Assembly: GCA_016630955.3 (NCBI GenBank)
Contig: CM049988.1
Location: forward strand, 1,240,001-1,304,000
Origin: Didymella arachidicola
Lineage: Eukaryota > Ascomycota > Dothideomycetes > Pleosporales > Didymellaceae
DNA: 64,000 bases
Direction: 5' to 3'
Below, piece after piece: positions 43,533-55,166 of the stretch. The first letter of the stretch is position 1, and the number at the start of each line of letters is the position of its first letter. The notes below the pieces were generated by a model. The model was not told the origin of the DNA and searched no databases. It saw only the letters and a list, made by a program, of their open reading frames with translations. The position numbers and the translations under genes are program-made.

Positions 43533-44533
43533 CTACCAGGCTCCAATGCTCGCAGAAGAGCCGATACCGTAGCTGCCATTCAACAACTGCTGTCGAATCG
43601 ACATGGCATCGGCTTGGCCACCGGCAGCGGGCGCTGGGGTCTCTGCACCCATCCAGTCAAGGCCTCCTCGCAGCTCGTTGACCGCCTCCTGCATCTTTCC
43701 GCCTGAGACCTCGTTGTGCTTTGCGATTTTCTGGTCCCAGCCGCCATAGAGCAGCTGCATGCCTCCTGCCTTCTTGGCTGCCTCGCGAATGACCATTGCC
43801 CAAGCCTTCGCCATCTCCTCGTATGCCTCCTCCTTGTGACGGTTGTGCTGGTAGGTGTCCCAGTTGGGCAGGCGGTGGATAACGTCGGTTGCGCCATCAA
43901 GGAAGGCGAGCGATGTGGCGGCTTGCTGTTCGTGTGGGGGGAGGAAGTGCGGTGTGAAATCCTTCAGTGCTTCGAGAAGGTTGAGGAGCTGCTGTTTCAC
44001 TCGATTGTACGCATAATCGGACGATTGGCTGCCGCCAAAGGGAAATGCTGCCTGGAACTCTGATTCGTATTTCGAAAGTACTTCCAGTGTCGACTGTATG
44101 CTGGGACGAGGGGCTGTTGTTACGACCTCGTTGCCAATGTCGGGGTGGCGCTGGCAGATTGACTGCAGCAGGTTGCGCATCTCGTCCGGGGAGAGGGTCT
44201 CGAGAAGGCGGGGTAGAGGGAGGGCGCGGCCAGAGATGTTGGAGCGCACACGCTTCTGTATCGAGCGAGGTGGTGGTCGTGAAGAGAGGGCGGGCGAGTT
44301 GGACGGTGACTGGGACATGCGTTCGTCCTCGATATCGTCATCGGCTTTGCGCTTACGGCCCGACATGGCGGCAGAGGGCGAGAAGACTGCGGTGGTGGTG
44401 TTAGCGGGTGTACGGTGGCGATGGAAGTGGTGGTTGCTGTATTGGTGGGGGCAGACGCACTGTTGCGGACGGGCGAGTAGCGGTTGTGCAGCTGGTGTGG
44501 AGCGGAGGGGAAGTTTTGATTGATGTCGCACAT
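43533..44533 (-). CDS. STS1: STS1/Cut8, tethering factor for the nuclear proteasome
   Basis: Exons 44461..44533 and 43533..44386 with a 74-bp intron (GTGCGT donor, CGCAG acceptor) give 308 aa. The first exon encodes MCDINQNFPSAPHQLHNRYS; the join leads to FSPSAAMSGRKRKADDDIED, the basic segment usual near the start of fungal Cut8. The conserved part follows: LLETLSPDEMRNLLQSICQR, SRY-less helical bundle with HFLPPHEQQAATSLAFLDGA, and LPNWDTYQHNRHKEEAYEEM. Cut8/Sts1 anchors the 26S proteasome at the nuclear envelope. Translation starting at the internal Met at 44366 is an alternative. The N-terminal exon is my inference from splice sites and frame. Confidence 0.85.
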
Positions 44534-45128
44534 GGCGGCCGCCGCGGCAAACGAGGTGAAGTGTCGCACTGTCTGCGTGGTGTGCAGTCGGTCCGGGAAG
44601 CGTGGAGCGTGTGCGGGCTGCGGTGGAAGGTCGTGGGGAGTGCGGTGGGCGGTGTTGGCTGGGCGTGTGTTGTTGTTCGAGGAGGAAAGCCACAAGGCGA
44701 TTGTCAAGGAAACTAGGCTTGGGAGTGGGCCCACAGCTCAGAATCGCCCATGCAGCACTGCGGCCAATCACGCCGCCATTCCGCACCGAGACGCTTCCAG
44801 CACAGCAACGGGCAAGACATCACGGTGCAGCAGTGAAAGGAAAATAATACGTCGGGGGATCCTTCACCGCAAACGTCGGCGGTGGCAGATCTAGTAGATT
44901 CTATTCAAGTACTCTCGCGCCGCAACGCCTTTTGGTCTGCGCGCAGCGCCCATGATCGACCCTCGTGCGCCTGAGACACTGGTCTGCTCCTGTGGCGTTC
45001 ACGTCCACCATGCATAAAGAGACGCAGCGCCGGAAGGGGCTCCAAACTCACCCAAAGAACGTCAAAATGCTGTATAATCCAATATCCTACACAATCTCAT
45101 GACTTAGAAAGGCCGGTTGTTGCCTGGA
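44534..45128. other. Intergenic between STS1 and MTR4
   Basis: No gene seen. The promoter of STS1 and the 3' end of MTR4 (both minus strand) lie here. Confidence 0.5.
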
Positions 45129-48100
45129 TCAGAGGTACAGGGACTGTGCAGCGACCAGATCGCGGCGGACGAGCTCGAGCGCGGCGGTGAACTTCTGCTC
45201 CAGCTCCTCGCTGCCCATGACTTTGGCAGCCTGAGCAATCTGTCGCAGCAGTTCTTCAAGACGGCGGAACAGGCGAATTAAGCTGCCTTCGTAGACGTCG
45301 GTCATTTTGCTGCAAGCGTGTTAGTGTACGCCATGGGTGCGGGCAGGGGATCGACATACCAGATCTGAGCAAAGGTCGCTCCCTTGGACCATGAATAGAC
45401 AACATCCATGAGCTCATACTTGAACGTCTTGAGGTACTCCTCCTCGTTGACTGTGAGCTTGCTCTCTTGCGAGATCTTTGCAATGACCCTGGCTTGCTGC
45501 TGAATCTCACGGTATGGCTTGGCGAGGTCCTCCTTCAGCGCGGGCACCTCGCTGCTCTTCTCCTCGAAGATGAAGCAACTCAGACAGGCAGCGCATTGTT
45601 CGGGAGTCAGCTCGTTGAAGAAACGGTTGAACAGCAGCTCGCTGAGAACGAGCTCGTCGCCGGTGCTGATCTCGCAGGCGACGCGGGCCTTGAGCTGGAC
45701 AACGTCGGCTTCGTCGATGAATCCCAGGCGCCGGAGCACTCGCTTCCTGCTCTTCAGCTCGTCAAGCTGAATCACAGACAGCGCATCGGCGATGTCCTTC
45801 TTGACCTTCTTGATCTTGTCAGAGAGTGCCATTTTGTTCGCGTACTGGCTGTACAGCTCCGGCAACCTCGGCGAGTTGTGCAGTGGGTTCGACAGCAGTC
45901 GAGATTCCAGAACTTCAATTTTCTGTTCACGTTAGCAGGTGTCGCCATGGTCGTGGCTGTGTTGTGGTCACTCACTCTCAACAGACGCTTGAAGCTGTCG
46001 TCTGTGATCTTCATGTTCTCGATGGGGTCCAGAACCGCAATGCCATCGGGGAAACGCTTCTTGACCTCGTCCAGCGCCTTGCGCACGCTGTTCTTCTGCT
46101 CTGTGGACTTGAGCTCGTTCGGCAGGAAGACACGGAGATGCCCTATCGACTCAATGCAGCTCAGCAGCACAGGCACCACCTCCATCTTGCCCTTGTCGCC
46201 GGACGCGGGTGGTCGCACACCCGGTGGCAGGCCGTCCTTTGTCTGTGGCGCGAACTTGCTGTCACTTGCGACTGACAGCAGAACATCGACAACGTACGAC
46301 TCTTGTGGCTGCAGGATCTCGCCCTTGTTTGCTCTTCTCGGTGTGAAAGCAACAACTGCGCCCCACCCAAAGTCGTAATCCTTGAACTTGATCTTGACCA
46401 ATCGGCCAGCCTGCAAGAACTGCAAGCAGTAGTTGGGGTGCATGATGACGTCGCGCATGTCTTTGGTGTGCGTGTCGAGCTGCTGTCGCAGGTTGTAGTA
46501 GTCTTTGATGGTGGCCTCGTCGGTGATGACGGTGCTCGTCTTCTGGTTCTCGAGTTCTGCTAGCTGCTTCTCCAGGCTCGAAACTCCGGCTGTGTTCTGG
46601 AACTGGAAGAAGCAGCGCTCCAGCATGAATTCTGGCGAAATGCCCTCGACACGCATCAAGTTGAGAATCATGTTGTAGCCGAGATGGAAGGCAGAATTGA
46701 GGTTGTCCTGCTGTCCACGCACAATCTCCTTCGCTACAGACGGGTCCATCTGCTCGTCGATCATCATGATAACGATACCGCGGTCATCAAGACCACGACG
46801 ACCGGCACGACCAGACATCTGGATGAACTCTGATGGGGTTACCCATCTCTGAGACACGCCGTCGAATTTGCGGACACTTGTGAAGACGACTGTCTTGGCC
46901 GGCATGTTCAGGCCGATGGAAAACGTCTCTGTGGCAAACAGAACCTTGATGAGACCCTCCTGGAATAAGATCTCAATGGTCTCCTTCAGAATCGGAAGCA
47001 GGCCAGAGTGATGGACTCCGATACCTCTCCGCAGCAGAGGGAGAATGTGCTGGATCTGCGGTAGTGCGCGGTCCTCCTCGGACAGCATCTCGATGGCACT
47101 GCTGAAGACCTTGGAGACCATGGCCTTTTCAGAGTCGTCGTTGAACGAAAGCTGGCTCATAGACAGAGCGTAGTTCTCACAGTCTCTCTTGCTGAAACTG
47201 AAGACGATGACAGGGTTGTAGCTCTTGATCATGATCATCTTGACGATCTTGTAGATATCAGAGCCCTCTTTGTTGCCGCCGGTGTTGGTCTTCTTGTCTT
47301 TGCCCTTGCCCTTGCGCTTTGCTAGGAAATCGTTGGCGGCTGTTCCTGCCTTGTCTGCGATCGATGTCATGGCCTTTTGGAAATTCTCTTCACGAAACAC
47401 ACCCTTCTCGTCGACAATCAGATGGATTCCGTCGGCGCCCTTGGGGAAGAAGTAGTGCTGCAGAGGGGTCGGTCGGAAATCGGTGTAGACGACGTGGCAG
47501 GGCTGACTGTGTGTTTTGGTGATCCATTCGGCAAACTGCATCGAGTTGGGGATTGTGGCGGACAGGAAGACGTAGCGGACCTTGTCCGGCAGCAAGATGA
47601 TGGTCTCCTCCCAGACTACACCACGAGACTTGTCACGCAGGTAATGAACCTCGTCAAAGACGACCCAGGCGACTTCGCGCATAATCTCTGAGCCGCGATA
47701 AAGCATGGAGCGCAGAATCTCGGTTGTCATGACCAGACAGGTCGCTGTGGGGTTGATGGTGACATCACCCGTCATGAGTCCAACGTCGCCAAACTCGGCC
47801 ATGAACTCACGGTACTTCTGGTTGCTGAGGGCCTTGATGGGACTTGTGTAGATGACTCGCTGGTTGTTTTTCAGACACTGCGCAATGGCGTACTCGGCCA
47901 CGACCGTCTTTCCTGCCGATGTATGCGCCGAGACTAGGATGCTCTCATTTCTCTGTATCGCGGCGATCGAGGTCTGCTGGAAGGGGTCGAGCGTGAACGG
48001 CCACACGCGCGCGGGGTCGGCGGGGGCCTTGTGCGTGGCGATGGGGACGTAGTCGTAGTCGGGCGGCAGCGAGACCTGGTGGCGGACCGAGTGGGTGAGC

Positions 48101-48417
48101 ACCACGCCCTGGCCGTCCTGCACTGCCGCGCCCTGCAGTCCTGCGGAGGCGGCGACCTCGCGGTTCTGCTCCACCTCGTAGTCGTCGGTGATGATGGCCT
48201 CGGGCTCGACGTCGCGCTTCTGCCGCTTCAGTGTCTGCGGTGCCGCGCTCTCGGGCTCGTGTTCCTCCGACGGCTCGCTGCCCGCGCCCGGCGCATCTGA
48301 CACGGGCGCATCGACGCTGGGTGACTTGACGACGCCGTTTGCCTGGCGCTTCTTGCTTTTCTTGGGGGCGTCCTGCGCGCCGTTGTCGCCGTCAAAGACA
48401 TCGAAGAGATCGTCCAT
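45129..48417 (-). CDS. MTR4: MTR4 (DOB1), exosome-associated DExH RNA helicase
   Basis: Three exons (45976..48417, 45360..45922, 45129..45309) with introns of 53 and 50 bp give 1,061 aa. After an acidic N terminus (MDDLFDVFDGDNG) the helicase motifs appear in order: SAHTSAGKTVVAEYA (Walker A), TSPIKALSNQKYREF, LMTGDVTINP, VVFDEVHYLRD (DEVH box), VFLSATIPN, TETFSIGLNMPAKTVVFT and QMSGRAGRRGLDDRG. The arch-like region and the DSHCT C-terminal domain (MTDVYEGSLIRLFRRLEELL) complete it. MTR4 feeds RNA to the nuclear exosome within TRAMP and in 5.8S rRNA processing. The Met at 48417 matches the family start. Very strong call. Confidence 0.96.
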
Positions 48418-48747
48418 GGCGGCGATGTGGGTGGGATTTGCGTTCACGTGACGGATGAGCGCAGTGACTTTTCCGGCATGCAGTGTCGAAGCCTAGAGAG
48501 GCGCGGGGCGGTTGTGGTGCGGCGAGCGAAACGACGCCCTTGGCTGGATGGAGATCACAAAAAGTTGCGGCGCGCGATATCTTGGAGATGGTCGGCATGT
48601 CGGGGCTTGTCTGCCAAGACTCTCGACACCTGCGGCCGCAACCTCGTTAGACGTATCACTCCACCAGCAACAACACCTCTCCACTCTACCCCAACGCCAA
48701 AGTACGCTCGCCTCCGCGCCAATTGCACGCCTCGCTGACTCCCCAAG
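48418..48747. promoter_or_regulatory. Shared divergent promoter of MTR4 and COX8
   Basis: The 330 bp between the two start codons must serve both genes. There is no room for another gene. No motif was identified with confidence. Confidence 0.5.
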
Positions 48748-49101
48748 ATGCTTGCCCGTGCTACCTTCCGCGCCGCTTCGGCCCCTACTCTCGTCGCCCG
48801 CCGCGGCTTCCAGTCGACTCGCGCGCAGATGTCGTCCCCCTACCACTACCCCGAGGGCCCCCGCAGCAACTTGCCCTTCGACCCGCTGAAGAAGGGCTTC
48901 GCCTTCAAGTACTGGGGCTTCATGGGTGAGCTTGGCGCTGGGAATATGCCGTAACGTGACATGGCTAACAGCAGCAGCCACTGGCTTCTCTCTGCCCTTC
49001 CTCCTGGCTGGTAAGCGATCACTCGCAAACGCGACTCGAATGCGCCGGAAACTAACTGCGCTCTCTCCACAGTCTGGCAGACAAAGAAGAACAAGCCGTA
49101 A
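48748..49101 (+). CDS. COX8: Cytochrome c oxidase subunit 8 (VIIc-like), 79 aa
   Basis: Exons 48748..48925, 48978..49010 and 49073..49101 encode 79 aa. The first 27 residues (MLARATFRAASAPTLVARRG then FQSTRAQ) form a mitochondrial presequence. The mature part, FPDPLKKGFAFKYW-like with NLPFDPLKKGFAFKYWGFM, then ATGFSLPFLLAVWQTKKNKP, has the single membrane helix of the COX7C/Cox8 family. It is a small structural subunit of complex IV in the inner mitochondrial membrane. Intron 1 ends in a triple acceptor CAGCAGCAG at 48969..48977; the last gives the family's FMATGF, the others insert one or two Ala. Intron 2 is 62 bp. Confidence 0.88.
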
Positions 49102-49409
49102 ATGCTTTCCTGCAAATTACGGACACGGCTTGAGGGTATTGGGAAAGGTGGGATATTGTAGAATAAGTGGAATCCCGGCGACAACTGTACTAGACACAAC
49201 AGCATCAATTTCATTGTCTGTCACTACAGCAGCTGCTTTCACCCTTGTAGCTGTCGACGCAGCGCACTGCTACACTTGCATGCTTCGTGATGATGCAGTC
49301 TTGGCGCCAGAGCACACTAGCGTGAGTCGTACCTCGAATGAAAATTGTTTGATTTCCACCATCTTGCCTGGCGAATTTGAAGGGCGTCAAAACACGAGTC
49401 ACCGAAAGG
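49102..49409. promoter_or_regulatory. COX8 3' region and ELP1 promoter
   Basis: The two genes follow each other on the plus strand with 308 bp between them; no other gene fits. Confidence 0.45.
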
Positions 49410-52400
49410 ATGCGCAATCTCAAGATCGTGGCAAGGTCGCTCCTGCAATTTTCTGGGGAGGATCCGCTGCCCCTCACCGCCACAGCGTGGGATGCGGCAT
49501 CGAATGCGCTGATATGCGCTTTTGGACCATCCGAGTCACGTGCGACCATCGAGCTCAAGAGGCTGCACTACACACGAAGCGGCGTTGAAGAGCGTCTGGA
49601 GAGTATAGCTGCATGGGACGCACCCTGCCCGCTGCCCTCGCTAACACATGACTCCGTTCTGAGTCTACACCATTTCGCCGACACAACGACATCATGTCTG
49701 ATCTTGGCCGGAGGCGACATTATCCTGGTCCGAGAAAACCATTTCGCAGGCGAGGAACTTGTCGAGATAGTAGGTTCGGTCGATGCTGGTATTGCTGCTG
49801 CAGCATGGTCGCCCGATGAGGAACTCCTGGCCATCACCACTCAGGCAGACACACTGCTCCTGATGAGCCGAGACATCGAGAACATTGCAAGCATTACACT
49901 TGCACCTGAGGATGTCAACGTCTCAAATCACGTTTCTGTCGGCTGGGGCAAGAAAGAGACACAGTTCAAGGGCAAGCGAGCAAGAGCACTACAGGACCCT
50001 ACTGTGCCTGAGCATATCGACGAGGGCAAGTTGAGCCCGTTCGACGACCGGTCCGTCACCATCAGCTGGCGCGGCGACGGCGCATACTTTGCACTTACGA
50101 AGATTGAGCAGGAGCAGCGCCGCATGATCAGAGTGTACTCAAGAGAAGGGCAACTGGATAGTGTGAGCGAGCCGGTCGATGGGCTCGAGGGCGCTCTCAG
50201 CTGGCGTCCCTCAGGGAACTTGATCGCAAGTGTACGCCGCACCAGCGACAAGCTGGAAGTCGTCTTCTTCGAGCGAAACGGTCTGCGACACGGCCAATTC
50301 GACCTGCGCTTGGCCTCAGAAGAGCTTGCAGCTTTAGCCACGCCTCTCACCGTCAAGTGGAACAGTGATTCGAATGTACTGGCAGTATCATACTTAGACA
50401 AGGTGCAGCTCTGGACGATGAGCAACTACCACTACTACCTCAAGCAAGAGCTCAAGTTCCCTGAGACTGCCGCACGAAAGGCATTGTGCACGTGGCATGC
50501 AGAGCGGCCGCTAGCAGTGGCTATGTCGACTCCAAGTATGCACACAGCGCCATTTGCCGATAATATTGCTGACTCGGTCTTCAGGTGCGCTGCAAATCGC
50601 TGAACTTTCCGCCATCACGGCAACCGGCTCGGTGGCGCCTCCGCACGACTACGGTCTCGTCGCATCGATTGATGGGTGTAAGTTGTATTTACACTGGTGA
50701 AAGTCCATGCTAACACACGCAGTGGCTCTCAAGCTCACACCGCTGAGAGTGGCCAATGTGCCACCACCCATGGCTTTCTGCATCGTGTCGCTAGACCACA
50801 AACCCACCGATGTTGCATTCTCGAAATCGGGAACAAGACTAGCAGTGCTCTCAGACAACCATTTAGCAGTCTATAGTCTCGATGTAACGAAGCGGCCTAC
50901 GACAAAGCCAACGCTTCTTTGGCAGAGCAATGCTCTTGAAGGTCAATCGGCACGCCATGTCACCTTCATCGGCGACGAGCAGTTGTATGTTCTGACTGAC
51001 AGTTGGATCGATGATGAAACATCGCTGTGGAGAAGCGAAGCCGAAATTCTGCTGCCGCAAGGACCTGTCATGGATGCGGAAGGAGTCTCACTGCTGGCAA
51101 GTGATGTGGACTATCAGAGTCTTTATCTGCAACTGCAGAGTGGCGCCTTGTTGCAAGTGGAGACAAGCGAGTCCGCTTCTGATCTGCCACCTCAGACCAC
51201 ATTGACACAGAAGTTTCCAGCTTTTGCGCAAGAGTCAAAAGTCATTACCATCGATGGACAAGTAAGTCACCTATGCATCATGCTTAGATTTGGTATTGAC
51301 ATGTGCAGCAAATTGCTTTTGGTCTCACCAAAAGTGGCGTTCTCTTTGCCAACGAGCGCGTGCTTGTCCGGAACTGCACTTCCTTCGTAGTCACACCTGC
51401 TCATCTCGTCTTCACGACTACACAACATCTGCTCAAATTTGTGCATCTGACCAACATAGATGGTAAGTTAGTAGGATCTGTCTGAGATGACCATTCTGAC
51501 AAAGGCAGAAATTGAAGTACCTGGAGATGAACCACAAACAGACGAGCGATGCCGAAGCATTGAGCGGGGCGCAAAGCTCATCACGGTTATGCCCACGGCG
51601 TACTCAGTGGTACTACAGATGCCGCGAGGCAATCTGGAAACCGTTTACCCTCGTGCGCTTGTTTTAGCGGCGATAAGACGCAGTATCGAGGCAAATCGTT
51701 ACAGCGATGCGTTTTTCGCATGCAGAAACCAGCGTGTGGATATGAACATACTGCATGACCACGATCCCGAGCGTTTTATGAATAGCGTTGACTTGATCGT
51801 CAATCAGATCAAGAAGGTCGAGCATATCGATCTGCTCTTGTCACAGCTTCGGTAAGTTTCATCGTATATCTGACATCACCAATTCACTGACCACGGTAGC
51901 AACGAGGATGTGTCGGAGACGATGTATCGTGAGACGCTGAAGACGAAGGATCTTGTAAACAAGGGGAAGCTCTCGCAGGAACAAGTTGCAAACAAGGTCA
52001 ACCGTATCTCAGATGCATTCCTTGCGGTTCTCGAGCAACCTCAGTACAAGGACGAGCACCTCCAGAACATCATCACATCGCATGTGTCCAAAGTACCTCC
52101 TGCTTTGGAGGCTGGTCTCGAGATGATTGGTAGACTCCAGTCGTCCCAAGACCCCCTGACCGACAAGGCTGCTGAGCACATTTGCTTCCTTGCAGACGTC
52201 AATCAGCTCTACGATACAGCCCTTGGGCTTTACAATCTCGATCTGGCACTTCTTATCGCGCAGCAGTCGCAGAAAGACCCTCGGGAGTACCTCCCGCATC
52301 TTCAGTCGCTCCAAGACCTCCCAGATGTCCGACGGAAATTCCAGATCGACGACCAGCTTGGTCGACGCGCCAAAGCACTCGCTCACCTCAAGGAGCTTCA

Positions 52401-53553
52401 GGCCTTTGACGAAGCGCAAGACTACATTCAACAGCACGTCTTGTACACCGATGCATTGATCATGTATCAGTACGACGCCTCGCAGTTGAAGAAGATTATG
52501 CGCCTCTATGCCGACTATCTGAGCAACACAAACAAGCACAAGGAAGCTGCTCTTGCCTACGAGTACCTCTCAGACCACGCTTCAGCCTGGCCCAGCTACC
52601 GCTCCGCTAACCTCTGGCGCGAGGCTCTATCTTCAGCAACGCTGGCCGGCGTCTCGGACGAAGAGCTTACAGACCTCGCTTCCTCGCTTGCAGAAGGGTT
52701 GGCCGAGTCGAAAGACTTCAACTCCGCCGCTACAATTACTTTGGACTACCTCTCCGATCTACCCGCCGCAGCAAAGCTAATGTGCCGAGGCCACCATTTC
52801 GCAGAGGCCACCCGCCTCGTCGTCCTACGCCGTGATCCCTCCCTAATCGAATCCGTCATCGACCCCTCCCTCGTCGAGCGCAGCGCCGACATGACCGAAT
52901 TTCTAGCCGACATGCGCTCGCAACTCCTCGCCCAAGTCCCGCGTCTCCAAGAACTCCGCGTCAAAAAAGCAGACGACCCCATGACCTTCTACGACAACAC
53001 CGACACCATCGACGCCAACATTCCCGACAACATCTCCCTCGCCCCCACCGACACAACCTCCGGCGGCACTTTCATGACCCGCTACACAAAGCAAACCGGC
53101 ACCGTAAACACAACCGCCACCCGCAAAACAAGCAAAAACAAGCGCCGCGAAGAGCGCAAGCGTGCCAAGGGGAAGAAAGGCACCATCTACGAGGAAGAAT
53201 ATCTCAACAACTCCATCGAGCGCCTCATCGAGCGCATCAACAGCATGCAGGACGAGATCCAGCGCCTGGTCGAGGGTTTGCTGAGGAGGAGCATGAGGGA
53301 GCGCGCTGACGCTGTTAGTCGTGCACACCAGGACGTTGTGGAGAAGTGCAAGGATGCTGTTAGGGAGATGTATCCCGTGGATCCCGAGGCCGTGAGGAAA
53401 GTGGAAGGTGGAGCGGAGAATGGTGTTCAGGGTATTGATGGCGTGGTTAGGCCTACGGGGGGCGATGCTACGCTGTGGGATAGTCTGCAGGAGGTGGAGA
53501 GGAAGAGGATTGCGCCGGTTGTGAGGGGCGTGGAGAGGTTGAGCTTGTTGTGA
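49410..53553 (+). CDS. ELP1: Elongator complex subunit ELP1 (IKI3)
   Basis: Six exons (49410..50535, 50585..50677, 50723..51261, 51309..51462, 51509..51851, 51900..53553) with introns of 45-49 bp give 1,302 aa, the usual length for IKI3. The start MRNLKIVARS is the typical N terminus. The first half has the WD40-like repeats of two beta-propellers (DDRSVTISWRGDGAYFAL, GALSWRPSGNLIASV). The second half is helical TPR-like: VYPRALVLAAIRRSIEANRY, RQFLHD-type segments, LALLIAQQSQKDPREYLPHL. A basic KTSKNKRREERKRAKGKKGT near residue 1170 is the C-terminal tRNA-binding/NLS stretch. ELP1 scaffolds Elongator, which modifies wobble uridines of cytosolic tRNAs. The Met at 49410 was preferred over an upstream TTG. 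Confidence 0.95.
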
Positions 53554-55166
53554 GGAGGTGGGTGCTAGAAGCGTGCAAGCGCCTATTCAGCTTGCAGATC
53601 TTTGTAGCTAGAAAGGATTGTTGGGTTGCGAACCTCCCTGAGATCTACCAGCTCCCTTCAATACCAGTCCAGTATCTCTCTACAATCCCCCTTTCACAAA
53701 CGACTCACAGCCTACTAACACATCCCTTCCATCTTGTCTTATACATCACCATACCCCTTGAAGCCCCGCACCGCAAACTCACCAGCATATCAGGTAATCC
53801 CCACTCTTAGTCAACACAGGACACGTCTCTCCATGAACAACCAGACCCGAAGACCGTCGCCCTCCGAACACAAACAAGTCACACTATTAGTTCAACCATA
53901 CCTTCACACAGGTTCGGCAGGATCTGACGACGTTGATTGTATGGTCCCCGATGCTCGCGTCTACCGTCTTCAAGTAGAGATATTTTTCAGCACCAGCGTT
54001 GATGAACAGCCCTCAATCGAATGTTGGAAAGGCTGACGCGATGTGGCGATGACCTAAGGTATGAACGTTCGCGATTGGGAAGAATGGGTGATGTAGCGGT
54101 CTGTTATGATTCACAAACAACATCTTTGTTTATCCTACGTGGGAATAGAGTCACCTCTCGATGTTCTTCTCAATATGTTTATAATCGCGACACGTGCACT
54201 CTGCATGATGCTCGGTTTATGTGGAGTGGAGTCGTGGCGAGGGGGATGGGGATGGTGTTGAAGACACGGTTTATACTTGAAGTATGTGTTTTTTGCTGAG
54301 AGTGGTATGTCTGCGGACTTGTGGGAAGGTGCTGGGTTTGTTTGGTGTGCTGCGGGGAGTAAGTGGTGGATGATTACGCGGGATACGGTGTGGATATTGA
54401 TTTCTGGAAACGGTTTGGTTGAAGTCGTACCCGCACCGTTGAGCATACTGAAAGACTAGCCGCTGCGCCGAGGACGTGGCGTGGAGATCCACATTACAGA
54501 CCGTTAACGGTGTCGACACCTGCGACATCCCGCAGTCCCCGTCGACAAAGTCGCTTCTCGTCGCGCAGCAGCGCTTTCCAACGGAGCACGACTCCGGCTA
54601 CTTGAGATGCCTGGTGATGCTAAGCATTGGTGTTGCAATCGTCCGGCACGGAAGCAGCCGACGGGGTTGCGGAGAAGCTCGAGAACGCTGCCGATCGCAT
54701 GCCAATGCTGGTCGCGTGAACACGTTAGAGCCTAGCCTCGCGAGCTGCAGTTTGTCATGGTGCAAAGGCGCTACCGTGATTGGCCTCGGTAAGGAGCTTT
54801 CATCTCGACCTGCGGGACATCTGCAGATCACGATCCAGGCACAAGAAAGTTGCTGGAGCCGAGCTTAACACTCCAGGTCTTCTACATGTCTGTACGTCTG
54901 TCTGCCACAACACACTCAGCCGCAGTGCGTGCGCGCGTTAGGATATCTCCACGTCCTTCGTGATCAGGTCTTTTGGTTTCGCACCCATTCATCTTCAATC
55001 CAGCGGGGACGCGACGCATTTCAGAGAAGAGCCCACTGGTGTCGTATATCGCACGATTCTGGCTAGAGGACCTCGTTGCAGGTCTCTCCGTTTGATCATC
55101 CTAGATCTGGTCCGCGGATCCCAGATACGTTCATTGTGTTCAGTCGGTACACTACTTAAAACGCTG
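53554..55166. other. Intergenic, no gene seen
   Basis: About 1.6 kb with only short frames and no motifs. The right end should hold the promoter of the plus-strand Zn2Cys6 gene. Confidence 0.45.

Noticed and set aside
44366..44786. Open frame extending STS1 upstream by 140 codons
   Set aside because: It runs through the intron and promoter in low-complexity sequence; the spliced first exon at 44461..44533 fits better.
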